DNA from: Sneathiella marina
GTDB lineage: Bacteria; Pseudomonadota; Alphaproteobacteria; Sneathiellales; Sneathiellaceae
Direction of reading: 5' to 3'
DNA: 64,000 bases
Assembly (NCBI RefSeq): GCF_023746535.1
Contig: NZ_CP098747.1
Coordinates: 1,184,364-1,248,363, forward strand
Part shown: positions 9,657-17,189 of the stretch, in pieces
Position numbering within the stretch: the stretch's first letter is position 1
Layout: every line of letters begins with the position of its first letter
The notes under the pieces: model-generated
Databases searched by the model: none
Seen by the model: only the letters and a program-made list of their open reading frames with translations
Told to the model about the DNA's origin: nothing
Made by a program: the position numbers and the translations under genes

Positions 9657-11495
9657 TTACGCGTAAAGCGCTTCAATAATTGGTTCGAACTTTTCTTCGA
9701 TAACCGAGCGTCGGACCTTCATCGTGGCTGTAACTTCTCCGTCGTCATGGTCCAGCTCTTTATCGAGCAGTGCAAATTTTCGAATATTTTCAACGCGGGA
9801 GAATTCCTTGTTTACTGCGTGTATTTCGCCGTCAATCAACTCGAATACCTCAGACTGATTGGCGAGATTTTTAAATGTTGTGTAGGCAAGGCCCCGTTCT
9901 TGCGCCCATTTCCCCACAGTTTCGTAATCGATTTGGATAAGTGCCGTGATATAGTTTCGTCTTTCGCCGATTAACACGGCCTCGCGGATGTAGATTGAAT
10001 CCTTCATTCGGTTTTCTATGAGGGATGGCGTGATGTTTTTTCCGCCAGACGTTATGATGATGTCTTTCTTTCGGTCAGTAATCAGTATCGAATTATCATC
10101 GGTGAGCTCACCGACATCTCCCGTTTGCATCCAGCCGTCTTTAACGGCTTCAGCCGTTGCGTCGTCGTTTCTCAGATAGCCTGGAAATGTTGCCTTGCAG
10201 CGGACGAGAATTTCTCCGTCTTCAGCTATTTTATGCTCATAGGTATCCAGTGGCGGGCCGGACTGTCCCAAGGCGGTATGGCCGGGATACTGGCTATGAG
10301 ATATCCCCGAAAGCTCTGTCATTCCATATACTTGGTAAACTTTAAGGCCAATAGCCCAGAAAAACTCAAGGACTTCAGGGGAGATAGAGGCGCCACCACA
10401 TAGCATGGTTCGCGCGCGATTAAGACCAAGCGATTTCTGTAGAGCTCTGAAACAGATCAGCCAGAGAAACCAATAAGTTGCTTTGTCTTTTAAGGATGTT
10501 CGTTCGCCGCCATTTGCCAGTTGCCGTTGTGCGATCGAGCGGCCGTACGTTAAGCATTTTTCAACCAAATCTTGCTGAAAAGGGCGCGCATCTTTCAGCT
10601 TAACCATAATGCCGTATTGCATCTTTTCCCAAATTCGAGGGACGCCTAAAAAACCGGTTGGCGCTATTTCGCGCAAGTTTTCAGCAATTGTATCTATGGA
10701 TTCCGCAAAATTCACGGGTGTTCCATTTACTAGCTGCATAACTGTAGAGCACAGCCGCTCAGCTACGTGGCAAAGGGGTAAATAACATAGAACCTCCCAA
10801 TTTTTGTCATCAATACCATGCCGCTCAGCGAGCTTTAGGCCGCCCCAGATTAGGCCTTCATGAGAAAGCATGGCACCTTTAGGCATTCCGGTTGTGCCGG
10901 ATGTGTAAACAACTACAGCCACATTCTTTGGTGTCAAAGCATCAATAGAGTCCTCGAACAGATTTCCGAATTCCTGCCTTTTTAATCGGCCCAATTCAGT
11001 CACTTCCTTGAAACTCATCAGCATATCTCGGGGATAATGAGCGAGACCTTTCATATCGACGCAGATCACCTTTTCCAAATTTGGAAGGGAGCCGCCTTGT
11101 TCAATGGCGTCGAAAACCTTATCTGTTTGTTCCTGATCACCGCACACCACGATTTTAGCCTGTGAATGATCAAGGATGTAGCGTAGTTCTGGCCATGGAT
11201 TGGTGGGATATATACCGATACAGGCGCCGCCAAGGGCTTGAATTGCCATATCGGCATACATCCATTCAGGGGTGTCTTCGCTGGCAACCGCCAGGAAATC
11301 GCCCTTCTTAACGCCCAGAGCCGCCAGTCCAAAAGCAAAGTCTTTTGAACGCTCAAAATAGTCCTTAAAAGTGGACCTTTCCCAAATACCGAAGCTTTTT
11401 TCGCGAAAGGCGAGACGGTCCGGATATTGTTCGGCCCAGAACAGTAGCAGGCCGGGAAGAGTGGATTTTTCGAAAATTTCACTGTTACGTAGCAT
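9657..11495 (-). CDS. AMP-forming acyl-CoA ligase (long-chain type)
   Basis: Activates a carboxylic acid to its CoA ester through an acyl-adenylate. The 612-residue protein has the P-loop motif VVYTSGTTGMPKGAMLSH, the adenylate-binding VYGMTELSG segment and the hinge ITDRKKDIIITSGGKNI; these place it in the FAA1/long-chain branch. It is inserted between livH and livG, two bases after livG, which suggests that substrate import and activation are made together. In the Atu pathway the equivalent step is AtuH. No signal peptide; cytoplasmic or membrane-associated. Chain preference cannot be read from the sequence. Confidence 0.88.
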   Translation of the reverse strand: MLRNSEIFEKSTLPGLLLFWAEQYPDRLAFREKSFGIWERSTFKDYFERSKDFAFGLAALGVKKGDFLAVASEDTPEWMYADMAIQALGGACIGIYPTNPWPELRYILDHSQAKIVVCGDQEQTDKVFDAIEQGGSLPNLEKVICVDMKGLAHYPRDMLMSFKEVTELGRLKRQEFGNLFEDSIDALTPKNVAVVVYTSGTTGMPKGAMLSHEGLIWGGLKLAERHGIDDKNWEVLCYLPLCHVAERLCSTVMQLVNGTPVNFAESIDTIAENLREIAPTGFLGVPRIWEKMQYGIMVKLKDARPFQQDLVEKCLTYGRSIAQRQLANGGERTSLKDKATYWFLWLICFRALQKSLGLNRARTMLCGGASISPEVLEFFWAIGLKVYQVYGMTELSGISHSQYPGHTALGQSGPPLDTYEHKIAEDGEILVRCKATFPGYLRNDDATAEAVKDGWMQTGDVGELTDDNSILITDRKKDIIITSGGKNITPSLIENRMKDSIYIREAVLIGERRNYITALIQIDYETVGKWAQERGLAYTTFKNLANQSEVFELIDGEIHAVNKEFSRVENIRKFALLDKELDHDDGEVTATMKVRRSVIEEKFEPIIEALYA

Positions 11496-11497
11496 GC

Positions 11498-12262
11498 TCA
11501 GTCCTGACCTAGATAGGCATGTATGACGGCTGTATTTGAAGAAATTTCTGCTGGAGTCCCCTCTGCGATCAGAGAGCCATGATTGAGAACGGCGACCCGA
11601 TCAGAGATATCCATGACAATTCCCATGTCGTGTTCCACCATTACAATGGTGATTCCAAGCTCTTCGCGGATATCTAGAACGAAACGGGCAATGTCTTCTG
11701 TTTCTTCGCTGTTCATCCCGGACACCATTTCGTCGAGAAGAAGAAGCTTGGGTCCGATCGCAAGGGCCCGACCAAGCTCTACCCGTTTCTGAAGGCCATA
11801 AGACAAAAGCCCCACGGGAATGTCACGAAGATGCTCAATCTCCAAAAAGTCGATGATTTTCTCAACTTGCTGGCGGGCTTTAATTTCTTCTCGTCGTGCA
11901 GGGCCCCAGAAAAAGGCTGCACTAACAGGGGTTGCTGAAAGCTTGTGATGGAGACCGACCAGTAGATTTTCGACAACTGTTGCGTGTGAGAAAATAGCCA
12001 GATTCTGGAACGTTCTACCTATTCCATAGCCGGCAAGGTGATGGGTCTTAGCGCGATGAATGGGATGTCCGTCGAAGTCAATGGTACCGCTGGTTGTCGG
12101 AAACAGGGCGCTAATGAGATTGAACAGGGTAGTTTTTCCGGCACCGTTAGGGCCTATAACACTATATATGGATCCTTTGGGCACAGAGAACCCGACACTG
12201 TCGACAGCCATCAAATCCCCGAATTTTCGGGTTACGTTTTCAAGAGTTAAAAGCGGTGTCAT
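11498..12262 (-). CDS. livG: Liv-type ABC transporter ATPase (LivG family)
   Basis: ATPase subunit with Walker A GPNGAGKTT, the LivG-specific YGIGRTFQN segment, the signature-like SYGLQKRVELGRAL and Walker B LLLLDEMVSGM. About 254 residues. The ATG at 12262 shares four bases with the livF stop (ATGA), which is the likely coupled start; a GTG at 12271 would also be in frame. It is followed after two bases by the acyl-CoA ligase. The Walker B region has Met where LivG proteins usually show Pro (DEMVSGM), which is within family variation. Confidence 0.9.
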   Translation of the reverse strand: MTPLLTLENVTRKFGDLMAVDSVGFSVPKGSIYSVIGPNGAGKTTLFNLISALFPTTSGTIDFDGHPIHRAKTHHLAGYGIGRTFQNLAIFSHATVVENLLVGLHHKLSATPVSAAFFWGPARREEIKARQQVEKIIDFLEIEHLRDIPVGLLSYGLQKRVELGRALAIGPKLLLLDEMVSGMNSEETEDIARFVLDIREELGITIVMVEHDMGIVMDISDRVAVLNHGSLIAEGTPAEISSNTAVIHAYLGQD

Positions 12263-13050
12263 GATAACCACCGCTTGCGACGCTTATAGTGCTTTACGTC
12301 GCGGAAATTTTTGCGATCGCCACCTTCTGAATATCCCAAATAGAATTCTTTGACATCATCATTGCCGGCGATATTTTTTGCTTCACCATCCAAAACGACG
12401 CGACCATTTTCAATGATATAGGCATAGCTCGCCACGCGAAGAGCGAGAGATGCATTTTGTTCGACTAACAAGATTGACAGACCTTCTTCGTGATTTAGGG
12501 AAACAATAGTTTCAAAAATCTGCTCAATAATTTGAGGGGCGAGACCCAGGGAAGGTTCGTCAAGCATCAGTAACTTTGGCTTCGATAGCATTGCACGGCC
12601 TATAGCCGCCATTTGCTGTTCGCCACCAGAAAGATAGCCAGCGGTATATTTTCTGCGCTCTTTGAGGCGCGGGAAAAGTTTATAGACACGGTCAAGTGCC
12701 GCTGACACGTCTCCCCGGGATTGCAGGTAACCTCCCATTGTCAAATTTTCTTCAACTGTCATTAACGGAAAGAGGCGGCGTCCTTCCGGCACATGCACAA
12801 TTCCTTTACGCACAATTTCGTCCGCCGGCATTACAAGCAGGCTATCGCCCCCAAGTGAAATTTCACCGTGGAGAATTTCTCCCTCCTCGGGATAGAGGAC
12901 ATTGGATATGGCTTTTAGAAGTGTTGATTTTCCCGCACCGTTGGATCCTAAAAGAGCGACGATCTGACCGGGGGCCACGTCAAGGGAAACGTCACGAACT
13001 GCTTCGATGGCGCGGTCGTACATTACCTGAACATTGGTCAGCGCAAGCAT
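12259..13050 (-). CDS. livF: Liv-type ABC transporter ATPase (LivF family)
   Basis: Second ATPase of the importer, 263 residues. Walker A GSNGAGKST, the LivF hallmark HVPEGRRLFPLMTVEENL, signature LSGGEQQMAAIGRAM and Walker B LLMLDEPSLGLAP are all present. The C-terminus ends in a basic tail (KHYKRRKRW). It begins three bases after the tetR-like stop and overlaps livG by four bases. Together with LivG, LivH, LivM and LivK it completes a five-part importer. Confidence 0.92.
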   Translation of the reverse strand: MLALTNVQVMYDRAIEAVRDVSLDVAPGQIVALLGSNGAGKSTLLKAISNVLYPEEGEILHGEISLGGDSLLVMPADEIVRKGIVHVPEGRRLFPLMTVEENLTMGGYLQSRGDVSAALDRVYKLFPRLKERRKYTAGYLSGGEQQMAAIGRAMLSKPKLLMLDEPSLGLAPQIIEQIFETIVSLNHEEGLSILLVEQNASLALRVASYAYIIENGRVVLDGEAKNIAGNDDVKEFYLGYSEGGDRKNFRDVKHYKRRKRWLS

Positions 13051-13053
13051 CGA

Positions 13054-13758
13054 TTAATCCTCAGCCCGCGAAGAGTTTTCCATCCGACTAACGGCCGCCT
13101 CCAATCGCTCTACTCTTTTTGAGAGGTCGTCGGACTCGGATGGCGGCAAGGCCATTCCGGCCCAAATTAGTTCGGACAGTTGTTTGGTTATCTTGTCAAC
13201 ATCGAACTCACTGCGGTTAGCCAGAAATCCGGAAGCATGGCTTTCCAGACCGCCAAAGATCACATCACGTATTAGCGTTGTTGAGATGTCGGCTCGCAAT
13301 AGCCCAAGTTCCATTCCTTCCTCAATTACGTCCGTCAGAACCCGAACATATTTGCGATTGAGCTCGAAAAGCACGCTGTCATGATAATCGTCAGCTCCAC
13401 GCACTTCTGTAAAAAACAGACGGCTCAAGTCGGGACTGGCTTTAATTGCCTTAATGTGATTTCGAATGATTGTTCGGAATTTCGCTTGGGTACCTTCAAC
13501 ATCAGCGAGAGATTCCATGAACCCGGCTATCAGATCCTCGTACCAATGTTGAACCACGACAAGTAACAGATCACGTTTGTTTTCATAGTATTTGTATATT
13601 GTACCTTCTCGTATCCCGGCTTTCTCGGCGATTTCAGAAATGGAGGCGGCGGCGTAACCCCGCCGGGAGAATACACTCCGTGCTGCAACCTCAATTTCTC
13701 GCATTCTATCTTCTGGTGCCATGCGGACTGCGCGGCGTTTTTCAACGGCGTTTGCCAT
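13054..13758 (-). CDS. TetR family transcriptional regulator
   Basis: DNA-binding repressor of about 234 residues. The N-terminal helix-turn-helix (SISEIAEKAGIREGTIYKYYENKRDLL, about residues 39-64) is typical; the ligand-binding half is unassigned. The last 20 residues (KRVERLEAAVSRM) look like a short coiled coil, an uncommon addition. The start at 13758 is set by AGGAAGG six bases upstream; an in-frame ATG at 13776 lies inside the preceding gene. It is encoded in the operon it probably controls, as AtuR is in Pseudomonas. Two dyads in the divergent gap at 14592 and 14721 are its likely targets. Confidence 0.88.
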   Translation of the reverse strand: MANAVEKRRAVRMAPEDRMREIEVAARSVFSRRGYAAASISEIAEKAGIREGTIYKYYENKRDLLLVVVQHWYEDLIAGFMESLADVEGTQAKFRTIIRNHIKAIKASPDLSRLFFTEVRGADDYHDSVLFELNRKYVRVLTDVIEEGMELGLLRADISTTLIRDVIFGGLESHASGFLANRSEFDVDKITKQLSELIWAGMALPPSESDDLSKRVERLEAAVSRMENSSRAED

Positions 13759-13760
13759 GT

Positions 13761-14543
13761 TTACCTTCCTGTCCATTCTGGACGGCGCTTTTCAGAGAAT
13801 GCTGAAAATCCTTCTATTGCGTCTTTTGTGCGGGCCATATTGGCGAGCATAAAAGGCGCATATTCAAGCGCTGTTTCGAAATTCATTTCTCTAATTTTTG
13901 CAAGCGCCTGTTTACCGAGTCGAATACCGGTCGGTGAATTGACGGTGATCCGCTTCAACAGCCAGTCCATTTTGGAATCGAGCTCATCCGCCGGCACGGC
14001 ATAATTTATAAGATGATGATTAATGGCGTCGCCGGCGGTCAAAGGTTCCCCGGTCAGGCACATTTCCATCAAGATTCTGGTTGGGGTAACCCTTAGTAAA
14101 AAGGGGAGGATCATCATTGGGAACAGGCCGACTTTGACTTCTGTTACGCCGATTAACGCATCATCTCTTGCAACCACAAGATCGCATCCGCAAACAATGC
14201 CGAATCCACCAGCCAGCGCATGGCCATTTACTTTCGCGATGAGTGGTAACCGGCAGGCTTCCATTTTTTGAAATAATTTCGGTACATAATGCTGAGGGTC
14301 ATGAGCCTCGATTGCAAAAGGAGTGCCTTCGGCGTTGGGCTGTAAATCGCCGCCTGCACAAAAAGCCTTGCTGCCACTTCCGGTGAGAACAACCGCTCGA
14401 ATGGTCGGGTCTTTTTCCGCCTGATCCAGCGCTTCCATTATTCCGGTTGCGACAGCCTCATTAAGGGCGTTTCGGCGTTCTGGTCGGTTGATCGTGATGG
14501 TGAACACGCCATCTTTTTTATCTAAATTTAGTACCGCGCCCAA
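13761..14543 (-). CDS. Enoyl-CoA hydratase family protein, LiuC/AtuE-like
   Basis: Crotonase-fold protein of 260 residues and the first gene of the long minus-strand operon. Oxyanion-hole segments are SKAFCAGGDL (58-67) and NGHALAGGFG (106-115). The second catalytic glutamate position is kept (Glu135 in TEVKVG), but the first appears to be Gly115, so the exact reaction is uncertain. The GLFPMMILPFLLR stretch is like methylglutaconyl- or isohexenylglutaconyl-CoA hydratases, which act after the carboxylase in the leucine and acyclic terpene pathways; that role fits the locus. The stop is two bases before the tetR-like start. Confidence 0.8.
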   Translation of the reverse strand: MGAVLNLDKKDGVFTITINRPERRNALNEAVATGIMEALDQAEKDPTIRAVVLTGSGSKAFCAGGDLQPNAEGTPFAIEAHDPQHYVPKLFQKMEACRLPLIAKVNGHALAGGFGIVCGCDLVVARDDALIGVTEVKVGLFPMMILPFLLRVTPTRILMEMCLTGEPLTAGDAINHHLINYAVPADELDSKMDWLLKRITVNSPTGIRLGKQALAKIREMNFETALEYAPFMLANMARTKDAIEGFSAFSEKRRPEWTGR

Positions 14544-14591
14544 GTTATTCTCCTAACTGGCTCATCTTTTTTAGCTGTCCATTGATATAAA

Positions 14592-14616
14592 TGAACATAA
14601 TTCATTAATTATGTCA
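14592..14616. promoter_or_regulatory. Inverted repeat, candidate TetR operator 1
   Basis: A dyad with halves TGAACATAATT and AATTATGTCA around CATT, matching except for one extra base in the left half. It lies 49 bases upstream of the first gene of the minus-strand operon, within the 263-base divergent gap. It shares the core ATTCATTAAT with a second dyad at 14721. Location and symmetry fit the operon-encoded TetR protein; binding itself is inferred. Confidence 0.55.
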
Positions 14617-14720
14617 ATAGAGGGATTTCTCATATAGGAGATGTCGAATTATCGCTATAACCTATTGAAATAAAAAATAAAAATAAATAGAACTCAAAGA
14701 GTTTACCAAATAAATTAAAA

Positions 14721-14739
14721 AATATTATTCATTAATATT
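14721..14739. promoter_or_regulatory. Inverted repeat, candidate TetR operator 2
   Basis: Perfect dyad AATATTA-TTCAT-TAATATT, 68 bases upstream of the TTG start of the acyl-CoA dehydrogenase gene. The same ATTCATTAAT core occurs in the dyad at 14592, so one regulator could control both divergent operons. The gap is very AT-rich, so chance symmetry is possible. Confidence 0.45.
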
Positions 14740-14806
14740 GATTTTTTGCGGCAACCGTGTTTAATTGAAATACCGAAACGGCTTTACCGACTAGAGAGGA
14801 AAGACT

Positions 14807-16027
14807 TTGACCGAAAATCAAAATTCGCCGGAGTATCTTATTGATAACAAAGGTGACATGCCGTTTGCTCTTACGCTTGAGCAAGTCGAAATTTTGGATC
14901 AGACAGATAGATTCGCAAAAGCTGAACTTTACCCACTCGCCAATCGAATGGACGATGAAGAATGGTGGCCTGATGAAGCTTTTTCAAAGATGGGGGAGGC
15001 CGGGCTTTTTGGGCTTACAGTAGAGGAGAAATATGGCGGATCTGGCTCCGATCTTCTTACGGCGGGGGTTGCGCTGCAGGCGGTATCACGGTGGAACCAT
15101 GCCATTGCCTTGTCATATGTTGCGCACGATAATCTGTGTCTGAACAACATTTATCGCAATGGAAACGAGGATCAACGTAATCGGTATATTCCGCAATTAT
15201 GTGCGGGAACAAAAGTTGGGGCGCTGGGACTCACGGAGCCTGGTGCAGGATCAGATGCCTTGGGCTCCATGAAAACGACCGCCCGGCGTGACGGGGACTA
15301 CTATGTATTAAACGGATCAAAATTGTATATAACGAACGGCCCAATAGCTGATGTTCTTTTGATATACGCAAAAACGGACAAGGATCGGGGCGCGCAAGGA
15401 ATATCCTCCTTTATTGTTGAAAAGGACTACCCCGGGTTCCAGGTTGCACAAAAATTGACGAAAATGGGCTATCGAGGCAGCCAAACAGCGGAGCTCGTAT
15501 TTAACGACTGTAAAGTACCGGTTGAAAACCTGGTAGGCGAAGAAAATAAGGGGGTACAAGTGGTGATGAGCGGGCTAGATCTCGAGCGCGCTATGATTTC
15601 TCCCATTTGTCTCGGCATTTCTGAGCGTGCCTTAGAGTTGTCCATTGATTATGCAAAAACACGTCAGCAATTTGGCAAGCCAATTGGATCGTTTCAAATG
15701 GTTCAATCAATGTTGGCGGATATGTATGTTGCGATTGAGACAATGCGCACCTTTACTTATCGTACATTAAGCGCTGCTTCCGCCCTTGAGATTGGGGGAG
15801 GTGGCAGAGGTGAGATACACCAACTGACCGCAGCTTCTGTTATGTATGCAGCAAATGCCTGCCATGAGGTGCTGGATAAGGCCGTCCAAATTCATGGCGG
15901 GTCAGGATATATCTGGGAATCAGAAATCAATAGACTTTACCGCTCCATCAAATTGTTGGAAATCGGTGCTGGCACGACTGAAGTTCGTAAAATGATTATA
16001 GCCGGTGAGCTACTAAGCGATGGGTGA
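14807..16027 (+). CDS. Acyl-CoA dehydrogenase, isovaleryl-/citronellyl-CoA dehydrogenase-like
   Basis: FAD enzyme introducing a 2,3 double bond in an acyl-CoA, the step before the carboxylase. The 406-residue protein has the FAD-binding GLTEPGAGSD (141-150) and YITNGPIADV segments. It carries the catalytic base at Glu260 (SGLDLERAM), the internal position used by isovaleryl-CoA dehydrogenases. The C-terminal base of medium-chain enzymes is absent (GAGTTEVRK). The LSYVAHDNLCLN segment is also isovaleryl-type. Start is TTG at 14807, supported by AGAGGA six bases upstream; ATG at 14858 is a weaker alternative. Divergent from the carboxylase operon and probably co-regulated. AtuD and LiuA are the closest functional models. 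Confidence 0.88.
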   Translation: MTENQNSPEYLIDNKGDMPFALTLEQVEILDQTDRFAKAELYPLANRMDDEEWWPDEAFSKMGEAGLFGLTVEEKYGGSGSDLLTAGVALQAVSRWNHAIALSYVAHDNLCLNNIYRNGNEDQRNRYIPQLCAGTKVGALGLTEPGAGSDALGSMKTTARRDGDYYVLNGSKLYITNGPIADVLLIYAKTDKDRGAQGISSFIVEKDYPGFQVAQKLTKMGYRGSQTAELVFNDCKVPVENLVGEENKGVQVVMSGLDLERAMISPICLGISERALELSIDYAKTRQQFGKPIGSFQMVQSMLADMYVAIETMRTFTYRTLSAASALEIGGGGRGEIHQLTAASVMYAANACHEVLDKAVQIHGGSGYIWESEINRLYRSIKLLEIGAGTTEVRKMIIAGELLSDG

Positions 16028-16075
16028 TTGTTGAGGTTTTAACTAAATTCAATAGTCTTTTAGGAGATTCAAATA

Positions 16076-16876
16076 GTGCAGCAAGCTAGAGATTACTTGG
16101 AAGAGTGCGACGCGCTTTACGAATTGGTCACGCCTTTATCCGGAGATGTTTTTGACAGACCGACCGAGTTCAAAGGCTGGACAATCAATAATATTCTTCG
16201 TCACCTGCATATTTGGAACTGGGCCGCTGGCATGTCATTGCAAGATGCACCTGAATTTGACGATTTCCTCCAAAAAGCCATGCCCTACATCTTCAAAAAC
16301 CAGTTGAGGGAGTTCGAGAGTTTATGGCTGGATGAGCTGGACGGTTCTGAACTTGTGGTGAAGTGGAAAGACTACTATTCCGATATGGCAGCACGCTTCG
16401 ATTCGACTGCTCCCTCTACAAGAGTAAGGTGGGCGGGGCCCAGTATGAGCGCCCGGTCCTCGATAACGGCACGCTTTATGGAAACATGGGCCCATGGTCA
16501 GGCTATATACGATCTCCTAGGTGTTAAGCGTCAGAACCATGATCGCATTAATAATATTGTTGTACTTGGTGTGAACACATATGGCTGGACTTTCAAAAAT
16601 CGAGGAATGGAGATTCCCGGGCCAATGCCACACATAAAATTGACCGCGCCCTCTGGCGCTATTTGGACTTACGGTGAAGATAGCGCATCTGAAGTTGTTG
16701 AAGGGCTCGCCGAGGAATTCTGCCAGGTCGTGACGCAATCTCGCAATATCCGGGATACGGATCTAAACGTAACCGGTAAAATAGCAAGCGCCTGGATGGA
16801 AACTGCCCAATGTTTCGCCGGCCCACCTGAAATGCCGCCGAATGCCGGCACGCGAGGCAATTTCAGCCTGACTTAG
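16076..16876 (+). CDS. TIGR03084-type DinB-fold metal-binding protein
   Basis: A 266-residue soluble protein resembling the TIGR03084 family, a branch of the DinB/mycothiol-dependent maleylpyruvate isomerase fold. Visible features are the early LRHLHIWNW helix with two histidines and the later ETWAHGQAIYD helix, which together would supply a three-histidine metal site. The function of the family is not established. It starts with GTG at 16076, with TAGGAG ten bases upstream, and lies 48 bases after the dehydrogenase, so the two probably form one transcript. Its constant company with acyl-CoA catabolic genes suggests an isomerase or thiol-transfer step, which is inference. Confidence 0.72.
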   Translation: MQQARDYLEECDALYELVTPLSGDVFDRPTEFKGWTINNILRHLHIWNWAAGMSLQDAPEFDDFLQKAMPYIFKNQLREFESLWLDELDGSELVVKWKDYYSDMAARFDSTAPSTRVRWAGPSMSARSSITARFMETWAHGQAIYDLLGVKRQNHDRINNIVVLGVNTYGWTFKNRGMEIPGPMPHIKLTAPSGAIWTYGEDSASEVVEGLAEEFCQVVTQSRNIRDTDLNVTGKIASAWMETAQCFAGPPEMPPNAGTRGNFSLT

Positions 16877-17189
16877 TTGCTTGACGGATGGTTAACCTAA
16901 AAGATGTTCCTCCCGGACGCTGCTGCCGTATTTTCGGAGAAAGCTAGAGAAAATTGTTTCCCTCGAATAACAATGACCATTTCATCCAAATGTCAGGTTT
17001 CGTTGGGAATAGGGTGTGAAGATCTAAGGTTCCTGGCAATTGGCTCACCAAATTTCAGACATCATCTTCGACTTGACACAACTACAGTGGATTTTGGACA
17101 TACATCATTACAGCTAGATGAATAATCTCAGGTGAAGTTTTGAATTAACAAAAGGGATTTTTCGTGCGCCAACCGTAAATTCAGCTTCA
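16877..17189. other. Intergenic stretch, nothing recognised
   Basis: About 310 bases between two convergent genes. Short open frames occur but none has family resemblance or a good ribosome site. No convincing terminator hairpin was found. Confidence 0.6.
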
